A DNA stretch of 35,751 bases, from the NCBI GenBank assembly GCA_945918795.1, contig CAMEIT010000020.1, positions 1-35,751 on the forward strand, written 5' to 3'. How positions within the stretch are numbered: position 1 is the stretch's first letter; each line of letters opens with the position of its first letter. Positions 22,551 to 30,914 of the stretch are shown here, one piece after another. The notes beneath the pieces were generated by a model, which was given only the letters and a program-made list of their open reading frames with translations, was not told the DNA's origin and searched no databases. Source of the stretch: an uncultured Clostridia bacterium. GTDB taxonomy: Bacteria; Bacillota; Clostridia; HGM11327. The translations under genes and the position numbers were made by a program.

Positions 22551-25469
22551 ATGCGCAAGCGTCTGATTGTAATATTTACGGTTGTAGCCGTATTGGCAGT
22601 ATTGAGTGCGGCGTGCATGAAGTATTCGGACTTTGTATTCCGTACTATATATACGGAAAGCACGGCTCATCTGTCGGAAATATATCATCAGGCAAATCAG
22701 TCTCTCCACAATCTTGTCGGCAGAAAATGGGGCGCGATGAATATGTGGATACCGTATATCAGGGACGCGGCCGATGATGAACAGATCGATGAGTATGTTG
22801 AGTATGTGCAAGAAGAAGTCGGCTTTACGGATTTTTATTTCGTTTCAAGGGAGGGCGGCTACCGCACGATCGGCGGAGACACGGGTTATCTTGATATGAA
22901 GGAAAATCTGCCCGAGTTGATAATAAATAAACAGGATGTGGTTGTGACGTCTGTTGTGCCTGGTCAGCCGCAGATAATAGTATTTGCCGTGCCTGCCGTA
23001 CAGGGAAATTACAAAGGCTTTGACTATGAAGCCATTGCCATAAGCTTCAACAATTCAGACCTGGTGGAAACGTTGCAGACTTCCGCTTTTGACGGTCAGT
23101 CAAGCTGTTACGTGCTCCATTCGGACGGGCGCGTTATAGTGGAGAATAACACAAATAAAGCCGAGCAACGCAATTTCTACAATTTATTTGCCATGCTCAA
23201 AAACTACTCCGATATTGATGATGATGAAATGATCGCTCTCAATGAAGATTTTATTCAAAAACGTTCAGGTGCCATTGCACTCAAAATAGAGGGTACATAC
23301 TGCTATCTCGTTTTTGAATCGGCGGGCTTTGAGGATTGGGTAGTTTTGGGAATTGTTTCGGCTGATGTTGTGAACGCAAGCATGAGCAAGCTGCAAGCAT
23401 ATACAATGCTGCTTGTGGCAGGTATTACAGTCTTTTTGGGTATCATAATAATTGCATTCGTTATAAGACAGAACAGGCTCAAATTGAAACAAAAGGATAC
23501 GGAAATTTTGTATCGTGAGGAGCTTTTTTCAAAGCTTTCCGTACACGTAAACGATATTTTCCTTATGCTGGATGCCGATACACTCCGTGTGGATTATATC
23601 AGTCCGAATATAGACAAGCTCATGGGCGTTTCGGAAAGCGACGCGTGTCGAGATGTATGCGAGATAGCAAAGCTTGCCGCAGATAACAATCCCGACTTGA
23701 TTCTGGCTCAGTTGCCCGGTATTGCTCCCGGCAGTCAGGGCGAGTGGGACAGAGAATACATACATAAAAAGACGGGCGAGATACGCTGGTTCCACATAAT
23801 TGCACTGTGCAGTGATATTCAGGGCGAGAAAAAATATATAATCGTATTGTCGGACCGCACGGGCGACAAGAAAATAAATCAGGCTCTTGAGGAGGCGGTC
23901 AGCGCCGCCCAAAGCGCAAACAGAGCAAAGAGTACGTTCTTGAGCAATATGTCCCACGATATAAGAACGCCTATGAACGCAATTATAGGGTATTCCGCAT
24001 TGGCGGCGGCAAATGTGGACAATACCGAAAAAATGAAGGACTACATCGGAAAGATACTCTCATCAAGCAATCATTTGCTCTCGCTTATAAACGATATTCT
24101 CGATATGAGCAGGATTGAAAGCGGAAAAATCCATATTGATGAGATTGAAGCAAATCTTTCGGATATGTTCCATGAAATAAAAACCATAATCAGTGGTCAG
24201 ATATACTCAAAACAGCTTGCTTTGAGTATGAGTATCAATGATGTAACAGACGAGGACGTATTCTGTGACAAGACGCGCTTCAATCAGGTTATGCTGAATC
24301 TCTTGTCAAATGCCATAAAATTCACTCCGCCTGACGGAACCGTGTCGGTAAGGCTGAGACAGCTTCACAATGCTACCGCAGGGAAAGGACTTTATGAAAT
24401 AACCGTCAAGGATACGGGAATCGGTATGGATGATGATTTTGCAGAGCATATTTTTGAACCGTTTGAACGCGAAAGAAACTCAACCGTAAGCCGGACCCAC
24501 GGAACGGGGCTTGGTATGTCGATTTCAAAAAGCATTATCGAAATGATGGGTGGTACTATCGATGTACATACAGAAAAAGATAAGGGTACCGAAATTGTTG
24601 TTCGTTTGCAGCTCAGACTGCAAAATGAAAACGGAATTGAGGAGAATATAAAAGAACTGAAAAACGTCAAAGCGCTTGTCGTTGACGACGACGTCAGTGT
24701 TTGCAGGAGCATTGTCGGGATGCTTGAGCGGCTGAATATGCGTGCGGAGTGGGCAACTTCGGGAAAAGGCGCGCTCGAGTGCGCAAAAAATGCTGTTGAG
24801 ACAGGCGATATGTTCGGCGTTTATATAATTTCGTGGCAGCTTGCGGATATGAACGGGATTGAAGCTGTAAAACAAATACGCACGCTGAACGATGCCGTGC
24901 CGCTGACTGTCCTTACGGCATACGATCAGATCGATATTGAGTCTTATGAGAATGCAACAGATGATTATACTCTCTGTATAAAGCCTGTATTCATGTCTGA
25001 CCTGAAAAATGCATTGTTGAGCGCACTCGGTAAAGGCGGCTCCGCTGAGGAAAAACCGTTGCCTTTTGCCGGACGGGAAAACGACTTCAAAGGAAAAAAG
25101 CTGTTGCTTGTTGAGGATAACGAATTGAATCAGGAGATTGCCGCCGAGATCCTTAAGGCGCACGGATTTTGTGTTGATACCGCCGCAAACGGTGCAGATG
25201 CGCTGGAGAAGGTATCGTTATCTGCTCCGGGCGAGTACGATGCGGTGCTTATGGATATTCAGATGCCTGTTATGAACGGCTATGAAGCGACGCAATGTAT
25301 ACGAAATCTCGACGATCCTGCATTGGCATCGATTCCGATTATTGCAATGACGGCGAATGCTTTTGATGAGGATCGCAAAGCAACCGAAGCCTGCGGTATG
25401 AACGGATTTATTTCAAAGCCGATACATACCGAGGACGTGATCCGCGCGTTGCAAAGAGTATTTTTGTGA
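22551..25469 (+). CDS. Hybrid sensor histidine kinase with degenerate and intact receivers
   Basis: 972 residues from ATG 22551 (AAAGGGG, eight bases upstream; earlier codons are too close). Order: membrane helix about 5-22, a Cache-like exterior domain about 30-280, helix about 286-305, PAS about 325-440, HisKA with MSHDIRTPMNA (His469), HATPase with LLSNAIKF, DTGIGM (about 621) and GTGLGM, receiver 1 about 706-820, receiver 2 about 849-965. Receiver 2 has its Asp902 in LMDIQMP. Receiver 1 reads IISWQLADMNG with Ser761 where the phosphoacceptor Asp should be. No output regulator follows; phosphate could reach the Hpt protein encoded upstream. Confidence 0.95.
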   Translation: MRKRLIVIFTVVAVLAVLSAACMKYSDFVFRTIYTESTAHLSEIYHQANQSLHNLVGRKWGAMNMWIPYIRDAADDEQIDEYVEYVQEEVGFTDFYFVSREGGYRTIGGDTGYLDMKENLPELIINKQDVVVTSVVPGQPQIIVFAVPAVQGNYKGFDYEAIAISFNNSDLVETLQTSAFDGQSSCYVLHSDGRVIVENNTNKAEQRNFYNLFAMLKNYSDIDDDEMIALNEDFIQKRSGAIALKIEGTYCYLVFESAGFEDWVVLGIVSADVVNASMSKLQAYTMLLVAGITVFLGIIIIAFVIRQNRLKLKQKDTEILYREELFSKLSVHVNDIFLMLDADTLRVDYISPNIDKLMGVSESDACRDVCEIAKLAADNNPDLILAQLPGIAPGSQGEWDREYIHKKTGEIRWFHIIALCSDIQGEKKYIIVLSDRTGDKKINQALEEAVSAAQSANRAKSTFLSNMSHDIRTPMNAIIGYSALAAANVDNTEKMKDYIGKILSSSNHLLSLINDILDMSRIESGKIHIDEIEANLSDMFHEIKTIISGQIYSKQLALSMSINDVTDEDVFCDKTRFNQVMLNLLSNAIKFTPPDGTVSVRLRQLHNATAGKGLYEITVKDTGIGMDDDFAEHIFEPFERERNSTVSRTHGTGLGMSISKSIIEMMGGTIDVHTEKDKGTEIVVRLQLRLQNENGIEENIKELKNVKALVVDDDVSVCRSIVGMLERLNMRAEWATSGKGALECAKNAVETGDMFGVYIISWQLADMNGIEAVKQIRTLNDAVPLTVLTAYDQIDIESYENATDDYTLCIKPVFMSDLKNALLSALGKGGSAEEKPLPFAGRENDFKGKKLLLVEDNELNQEIAAEILKAHGFCVDTAANGADALEKVSLSAPGEYDAVLMDIQMPVMNGYEATQCIRNLDDPALASIPIIAMTANAFDEDRKATEACGMNGFISKPIHTEDVIRALQRVFL

Positions 25470-25539
25470 GGATAAGTGAGGCATAAGAGAGGATTTATAT
25501 TACAAATGAATGTAATTCCTTAAAAAACCGCCGAAAAGA

Positions 25540-25568
25540 TTGATTCGTTGAGAAAAATGTGATAAAAT
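25540..25568 (+). promoter_or_regulatory. Probable promoter of the 25606 gene
   Basis: TTGATT (25540-25545), a 17-base spacer and TAAAAT (25563-25568) with a TGA before it. Confidence 0.6.
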
Positions 25569-25605
25569 CAATCACGACAAAATCGGGAATTAAAGAGATT
25601 TTATT

Positions 25606-26109
25606 ATGGAAAACTATATTCATCTGTTGGAACAAATAAAAACAGACTATACAAATGATTTTATTTTCAATATTCTGATATGCTTGTTTATTTTCATTTT
25701 AATGTTGGTTTCATTTACAATACAAATAAGGAATGATAGAACAAAGGAAAAAAGCAAGTTTCCGAAAATAAGAATCGGATTTAAGCTTGCGGTGATTGCG
25801 GCAGCAGTATTGCTTATAGTGGGAACAGTGCAGGATTTTATTGATATAACGGGCAAGATCAATTATGATATTGAAAATGCCGGATTTTTGGTTTATGAGG
25901 GGGAATTTACTTCGGGCGGGAAATACAGAGGAGATCCTTCAAAGCTTTCATTTAATCCGGACAATTCTCAAGATACCCTGACCGTATACGCATACGGATA
26001 TGATGAGGATTATCCGGAATCACTTAATGTGACTGAAAGCGGCAAATTTGAAGGCAGAATAGTCTATGCCAAAGAGAGCCTTATTGTTGTGGCGCTTGAA
26101 GAATTATAA
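25606..26109 (+). CDS. Hypothetical membrane protein
   Basis: 167 residues with two membrane helices (about 19-41 and 58-80), a short cytoplasmic basic loop between them (RNDRTKEKSKFPKIR), and an exterior beta-rich acidic domain. No family recognised. A weak ribosome site (AAAGAGA) stands before the ATG. The palindromic terminator at 26219 follows. Confidence 0.68.
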   Translation: MENYIHLLEQIKTDYTNDFIFNILICLFIFILMLVSFTIQIRNDRTKEKSKFPKIRIGFKLAVIAAAVLLIVGTVQDFIDITGKINYDIENAGFLVYEGEFTSGGKYRGDPSKLSFNPDNSQDTLTVYAYGYDEDYPESLNVTESGKFEGRIVYAKESLIVVALEEL

Positions 26110-26185
26110 TGTACAGGCGGGGAGCTTTTTGAAAAACAGTTCCACCTTGTCAATATGCGATGTCAGCACATTTTTCAGATAAGAG

Positions 26186-26209
26186 TAACTTATAATTGAT
26201 TATTCAACA
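26186..26209 (+). repeat. 24-base direct repeat, left copy
   Basis: Matches 27647-27670 at 23 of 24 positions (TAACTTATAA then TGATTATTCAACA). The two copies bracket the terminator, the XRE gene and its promoter. Confidence 0.75.
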
Positions 26210-26218
26210 GGAAACAGG

Positions 26219-26248
26219 AAAAGAGCAAGTCATATGACTTGCTCTTTT
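26219..26248. terminator. Bidirectional terminator (perfect 30-base palindrome)
   Basis: AAAAGAGCAAGTCAT pairs perfectly with ATGACTTGCTCTTTT. It serves the 25606 gene (plus) and the XRE gene (minus), which converge here. Confidence 0.9.
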
Positions 26249-26312
26249 AACAGTGGTCTGATATTGATTTTCTGACGAAATCACTTTAGTCACGTACGCG
26301 CAGATTCTGCGA

Positions 26313-27410
26313 TTACGTACGGAACTGTTTAACGACATTTCGGAATTGCGGATCATCTCGTAAAGTATCAAACTCGGAGCCGGCAAGCCATTCGAGATAA
26401 TACTCCGGCGATCCACAGGTACCTTTCAGAGCGAGCTTTGTTTCATCATATGCTAAACGATTTACAAGATAAGAAGTGTGCTCTGCATAAGCAGGAACCG
26501 ATTCGCATTGAGCGGAAAAGTCTGCAACTTTTCTAAGGCATTCAAGAACCTTGTTTGTATCTCCGTTTTCAAGGTATGCCTCCGCAAGTTCATGATATGC
26601 CCATGCCATGCTCCATGCGTAATCGAGATAGTCCTTTTTGAAGAATACGCCATTGTAAACGGCGATCTTCATTTCAATCTCTGCAATCCATGTGTCTGTA
26701 TCAGCTTTTGGTCCACCGATGGGAGCGTCAGAACGTCTGCCACACAGGTCATCGCATTTCTTCAGAAACCACCACATCAACTCAAGGATGTTTTCCTGGC
26801 GGAGGCGGATGCCTTCCTCAGTGTTCGGCTTGTAGTAGTCTTCAAGATAGAATTCACGGTTGAACTCGATTCCCTCCGGCACGGATTCACACCACTTCTT
26901 GTAATCTTCCGGGCTTTCGGAGGTCCAGCACATATAAGCGACTGCGTTGGAACGGAGATTGTCATCCGTGCAGTTCTCAAGCACAATTTGGGCTACACGG
27001 CGGATTTCGCGCCGATATTCCTTCCATGATGCCTTATCGGGACAATAAGTGTCAAGTGCATTTGCATAGCAGTCCATTATCTTGTATGAATAGGGAAACT
27101 TTCGGTACGCATCTTTTGCAAGAGAAAGAGCACTTGCTTCATCCCGAAGTCCGGTTTCATGTATTCTTGTAATCCATTTGTCGATTTCCTGATCTTCTCT
27201 TTCAAGCTCGTTTCCGAGAAGTGCATCTACGGTAACATGAAAATAATTTGCCAAAACGGGCAGCGTTTCTACGTCAGGATATGTCTCTCCACGTTCCCAC
27301 TTGCTGACAGTTTGCGGTGTAACTGACAAAAAATCAGCAAGCTTGTCTTGGGTTAAATCAGCATTGTGCCTGAGTTTGCGTAAGTTCTCTGCAAAGTATT
27401 GTTTTATCAT
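26313..27410 (-). CDS. XRE-family regulator with a C-terminal tetratricopeptide-like domain
   Basis: 365 residues from ATG 27410. Residues 1-68 are a Cro/CI helix-turn-helix (NLRKLRHNADLTQDKLADFL, then VTPQTVSKWERGETYPD). Residues 75-365 are all helical and read as tandem helix pairs (for example AWAYHELAEAYLENGDTNKVLECLRKV, shortened), TPR-like, the layout of peptide- or ligand-responding XRE regulators. The only ribosome site, AAAGGAGA, stands about 30 bases before the ATG and is separated from it by a hairpin (27422-27441). The TTG at 27416 is the alternative start. Confidence 0.88.
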   Translation of the reverse strand: MIKQYFAENLRKLRHNADLTQDKLADFLSVTPQTVSKWERGETYPDVETLPVLANYFHVTVDALLGNELEREDQEIDKWITRIHETGLRDEASALSLAKDAYRKFPYSYKIMDCYANALDTYCPDKASWKEYRREIRRVAQIVLENCTDDNLRSNAVAYMCWTSESPEDYKKWCESVPEGIEFNREFYLEDYYKPNTEEGIRLRQENILELMWWFLKKCDDLCGRRSDAPIGGPKADTDTWIAEIEMKIAVYNGVFFKKDYLDYAWSMAWAYHELAEAYLENGDTNKVLECLRKVADFSAQCESVPAYAEHTSYLVNRLAYDETKLALKGTCGSPEYYLEWLAGSEFDTLRDDPQFRNVVKQFRT

Positions 27411-27421
27411 AATCAATCATG

Positions 27422-27441
27422 GCTTTTGATTTGTCAAAAGC
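27422..27441 (-). other. Hairpin between ribosome site and start codon of the XRE gene
   Basis: In the minus-strand transcript GCTTTTGA-CAAA-TCAAAAGC forms an 8-base stem. It lies between AAAGGAGA and the start codon. Folded, it brings the ribosome site to about 5 bases from TTG 27416 and 11 from ATG 27410. It could be a translational control element. Confidence 0.55.
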
Positions 27442-27533
27442 TCTCCTTTCTTGAGGAAATTGCGGGTGACAGTTGTTCAGACTGCAAAGGCCACAATCCC
27501 GTGTGATAATTGTATTTCGGTACCGTTGGCTTT

Positions 27534-27562
27534 ATTATAGCACAGTCAATAATTAAATACAA
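27534..27562 (-). promoter_or_regulatory. Promoter of the XRE regulator gene
   Basis: On the minus strand TTGTAT (27562-27557), 17 bases and TATAAT (27539-27534). The leader is about 115 bases. Confidence 0.75.
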
Positions 27563-27646
27563 TGACGGATTACGAGATAAAAATTTCGCTCGATACGTCA
27601 GATATATCCATTGACTCTGCATAAATGCTTGTTTATAATATAAGCA

Positions 27647-27670
27647 TAACTTATAAGTGATTATTCAACA
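27647..27670 (+). repeat. 24-base direct repeat, right copy
   Basis: Second copy of 26186-26209 (one mismatch), same orientation. Confidence 0.75.
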
Positions 27671-28018
27671 AATGATGCTGTAATAGATTAATTTGCACTA
27701 CCAAAAATGTAAAATATGTGGTATAATAACAGCAATACAGTGGCAAAAACAAGAAGAGGTACGAATATAGACCATAGTTCGGTCAGAAAATCAACGGATA
27801 GAAATTGTTGTCAATCATGAATTTATGAAAACGAACCTTGTTTGTATTTGATTGTAAGAATCCGTATTTCGAAATTATTACGTGAAACTATTAAATAATT
27901 GATTTATGATAGTTGGATTTCACGGAATATGATTAAAAATCAGAAAAGAAAGTTGCTTTGTGTTAAAATAGCATTAACTAAGCTCAAGCGAAACTAATGA
28001 ATGAACAGAGGTAGTAAA
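27671..28018 (+). other. Long leader region of the MFS gene
   Basis: No gene is visible. An extended -10 box TGG-TATAAT lies at 27722-27727 without a good -35. A hairpin-forming segment follows: CGTGAAA (27881-27887) with TTTCACG (27918-27924), enclosing AACTAT/ATAGTT. If the promoter is real, the leader is almost 300 bases long. No riboswitch family is recognised. Confidence 0.35.
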
Positions 28019-29167
28019 ATGTATTTGCTTTTGTTGGCTGTTATATATCTTGCTTTTATAAGTCTGGGCTTGCCCGATTCCTTGCTGGGTGCGGCATGGC
28101 CTGCAATCCGCACGGAATTTCAAGTGCCGTTATCGTACATGGGATTGATTTCCATGATTATTTCGGGCGGCACGATTATTTCCAGCCTTATGTCGGAGCG
28201 CCTTACCAAAAAAATAGGCACAAAAATCGTAACGCTCGTGAGCGTATTGGTCACAGCCTTTGCTTTGATTGGTTTTTCCGTATCAACCGAATTTTATCAG
28301 CTCTGCTTATGGGGAATACCCTACGGACTCGGTGCCGGTGCTATCGATGCGGCATTGAATAATTATGTCGCTCTGCATTACAACACAAGACACATGAGCT
28401 GGCTCCACTGCTTTTGGGGAGTGGGAGCGATAATAAGTCCGTATATTATGAGCTATGCGCTTATACACAGTACGTGGATGACAGGCTACCGCATGGTTGC
28501 GTATTTACAGCTTATAATCGCAGGTGTGCTGCTGTTTACACTTCCGCTGTGGAAGGTAAACAAGCCGCTCTCGAAGAATGAAAACGACAACCGCATACTC
28601 GGCATAAAAGGCGCATTGAAAATCAAAGGCGTGCCGTATCTTTTAATAGGCTTTTTCTCATATTGCGCGGCAGAAGCAACGGCTATTTATTGGGCAAGCA
28701 GTTATCTGGAGATAGCAAGAGGATTTTCAAAGGATGAAGCGGCGGCATTCGGCTCGCTGTTCTTTATAGGGCTTACTGTGGGCAGATTTTTGGCAGGCTT
28801 TGTGTCCGAAAAGCTGGGCGACAACAAAATGATACGTATCGGCACGGGCATTGCGTTATCGGGTATAATTCTTATTGCAATTCCCGTTCAGGCGGCAACT
28901 GTAATGGGCTTTGTGATAATAGGCTTTGGATGCGCGCCTATTTATCCGTGTATTATTCATTCCACACCTAATAATTTCGGCGCGGAAAATTCTCAAGGGA
29001 TTATAGGCGTTCAAATGGCAAGCGCATACGTCGGTTCGACTCTTATGCCGCCTTTGTTCGGATTGATCGCAAATCATATAAGCCTGAGCCTTATGCCCGT
29101 ATTTCTTGCATTTTTTATTGTGCTGCTGTTTTTTATGATAAACAAAACAGAAAAAGCCGTAAGCTGA
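28019..29167 (+). CDS. MFS transporter
   Basis: 382 residues with about 12 membrane helices. The first helices carry FISLGLPDSLLGAAWP and the second has an acidic/basic cytoplasmic loop (SERLTKKIGTK) that matches the MFS loop 2-3 motif; the repeat of that motif is at SEKLGDNKMIR in the second half. The family (FucP/YfkF-like or sugar/efflux MFS) cannot be narrowed. AGAGGT seven bases before ATG 28019 gives the start; the codon at 28001 has none. The stop lies directly against the AraC remnant. Confidence 0.9.
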   Translation: MYLLLLAVIYLAFISLGLPDSLLGAAWPAIRTEFQVPLSYMGLISMIISGGTIISSLMSERLTKKIGTKIVTLVSVLVTAFALIGFSVSTEFYQLCLWGIPYGLGAGAIDAALNNYVALHYNTRHMSWLHCFWGVGAIISPYIMSYALIHSTWMTGYRMVAYLQLIIAGVLLFTLPLWKVNKPLSKNENDNRILGIKGALKIKGVPYLLIGFFSYCAAEATAIYWASSYLEIARGFSKDEAAAFGSLFFIGLTVGRFLAGFVSEKLGDNKMIRIGTGIALSGIILIAIPVQAATVMGFVIIGFGCAPIYPCIIHSTPNNFGAENSQGIIGVQMASAYVGSTLMPPLFGLIANHISLSLMPVFLAFFIVLLFFMINKTEKAVS

Positions 29168-29266
29168 TTATTTTGCGTGAAGCTCCCTGTACTCAAGAGG
29201 TGTTTTGCCTGTGTATTTTTTGAATGTACGGGAGAAGTGGCTTTGTGAAGATAAGTCAATAAATCG
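29168..29266 (-). pseudogene. C-terminal remnant of an AraC family regulator
   Basis: The minus-strand frame reads FIDLSSQSHFSRTFKKYTG then KTPLEYRELHAK and stops (TAA) at 29170-29168. SSQSHFSRxFKKYTGxTPxEYR is the second helix-turn-helix of AraC/XylS regulators. The N-terminal parts are missing and the upstream frame is broken. The stop codon abuts the MFS gene stop with no bases between. Confidence 0.8.
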
Positions 29267-29399
29267 TGATTGACGCTGATTTCGATTCAAATTTCATGAA
29301 ATGTTATCTGCGGTGAGTGCTATGGTAAACAAATTTTTCATTGGCAGCGTGAATGTCGCAGGCAATTATTTTAAGCTTCAATAGCGGAGGTGAGGTGTT

Positions 29400-30071
29400 T
29401 TGAGGAAAACAACATTGAACGGAAAAGTTATTCCTTACGACAAGACGGTTGAAGAGCTTGCAAAAATGGCGGAATCTTCGTCCATGCAAGATTTTTCTTT
29501 GGCGTGCGAGGCGTTGTCTTTCAAGCCGTGCAATGAAGCATACGAAATAATGAAATCTTATGTTGACGATAAAGATAAATATCGCAGACTCTATATTTTG
29601 AAAACAATTTTTCGCCATCTGCAAGCAACGGAATTAAAATGGTTTTTGGAAGATTCCATATCATCAGATGATTGGCTGTTTGCGGAAAACGGTTTACAGG
29701 TGGTTTCCGATTTGAAAATAAAGGTTTCAGAGGAAATTCTGATTGGAGGTATCTATAAGCATTTGCCCAAGCTTTACACTGCCGTTAGTGCTCTTTGCAC
29801 TCTTGATGTAAATGATGATAATTTTCATGTTCTGCAAGATATATATGCAAGGGCAAAATTATGTGTTCAAAAAGAATGTATATGCGATATATTGTTTGAA
29901 AAATATTTGCCGTCAAAGTCAAGAGAACTGTTTGAAATGTGTTGTGGCTCGGAATTTGGCAAAATAAGAGTTTGGGCGGTTAAATTGGGGCGTCAGTATG
30001 GTTATGACATATCATCATTTGCCTCGGATAAGGACGGTCATGTGCAAAAAGCTGTAAATAAGCCGTTGTGA
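29400..30071 (+). CDS. Alpha-helical HEAT-repeat-like protein
   Basis: 223 residues, TTG start, GCGGAGGTGA upstream. Soluble and almost entirely helical, in pairs of amphipathic helices (EEILIGGIYKHLPKLYTAV and similar), consistent with a small HEAT/ARM-like solenoid. No enzymatic motif. Function unknown. The 26-codon string at 29301-29384 just upstream (MLSAVSAMVNKFF and so on) looks like the scrap of another gene. Terminated at 30155. Confidence 0.68.
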   Translation: MRKTTLNGKVIPYDKTVEELAKMAESSSMQDFSLACEALSFKPCNEAYEIMKSYVDDKDKYRRLYILKTIFRHLQATELKWFLEDSISSDDWLFAENGLQVVSDLKIKVSEEILIGGIYKHLPKLYTAVSALCTLDVNDDNFHVLQDIYARAKLCVQKECICDILFEKYLPSKSRELFEMCCGSEFGKIRVWAVKLGRQYGYDISSFASDKDGHVQKAVNKPL

Positions 30072-30154
30072 GAGCAAATATTTTTCCGCGAGATAAAAGA
30101 GTAAACAAAAAACCGTAAATTCACGAAAACGTTTCCCGAAAATTTAAACATCAT

Positions 30155-30187
30155 AAAAGTCCGAAGCCATAATAACTTCGGACTTTT
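30155..30187. terminator. Bidirectional terminator
   Basis: AAAAGTCCGAAG and CTTCGGACTTTT are perfect 12-base arms around a 9-base loop. It stands between the converging 29400 gene and the TetR gene. Confidence 0.93.
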
Positions 30188-30199
30188 GCTTTGCTATAT

Positions 30200-30745
30200 C
30201 TATCTGAAAGCGTCGGTACTGCTTTTAACCATGCGGTTTACAAATTGCACGACTGTTTCTCTGCTGTACTTTGCGTATGAATCAACCACTACGTGCATAA
30301 GCCCGTGTGACAGGTGAGTATAAAGCATTTCAAGCTCTTCATCGGTAATGTTTTTCAGAATGCGCCGCCACGATTCTATGCTGCTGTCATGAGCTGTATC
30401 AATCATTTTGCAAATAAGCGAGCTGTTCGTATTGTTGAATATAAGTATGCGGCATACATCTGTATTCCGCTCAATCATATCATATATTGCTTCGATTAAA
30501 TTTGTAACATCAAGTGAATCTACATATTTCAGCGACGCTTTGAAATCCGAAATAAGGTCGTTCTCTATGTTTTCAAGCAGATCGTAGCAGTCGTTGAAAT
30601 GAGTATAGAATGTGGCACGGTTCAGTTCGGCATGTTCACACACTTCTTTTACGGATATTTTGTTCACTGGCTTTTCCTCAAGCAGGCTGAGAAAGGATTT
30701 TTTCAGCACGTTTAATGTATAGCGGACTCTTGCATCTGTTTTCAT
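30200..30745 (-). CDS. TetR family regulator
   Basis: 181 residues from ATG 30745 (an upstream TTG at 30751 is too near the AAGTGAG site). The N-terminal helix-turn-helix (KISVKEVCEHAELNRATFYTHF followed by NDCYDLL, about residues 30-60) is a TetR_N domain. The rest is a helical ligand-binding domain. It is divergent from the SDR gene, with about 170 bases between the starts, so it probably controls that gene. No palindromic operator is clear. Confidence 0.9.
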   Translation of the reverse strand: MKTDARVRYTLNVLKKSFLSLLEEKPVNKISVKEVCEHAELNRATFYTHFNDCYDLLENIENDLISDFKASLKYVDSLDVTNLIEAIYDMIERNTDVCRILIFNNTNSSLICKMIDTAHDSSIESWRRILKNITDEELEMLYTHLSHGLMHVVVDSYAKYSRETVVQFVNRMVKSSTDAFR

Positions 30746-30836
30746 TTTCAAATCTCACTTCATAAATAATTTACAAAGATAAACAACGTTATGCAATACA
30801 GTGTCGTTTATTTTACGTTCTTGCGTTAATTGCCGA

Positions 30837-30865
30837 TTGACTATCTTTACACACTGAATTATACT
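30837..30865 (+). promoter_or_regulatory. Promoter of the SDR gene
   Basis: TTGACT (30837-30842), 17 bases and TATACT (30860-30865). Confidence 0.8.
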
Positions 30866-30914
30866 ATACTTGTGAAAGAAAATCAACACTTGTACAAAAA
30901 CAGGAGGTATAATT

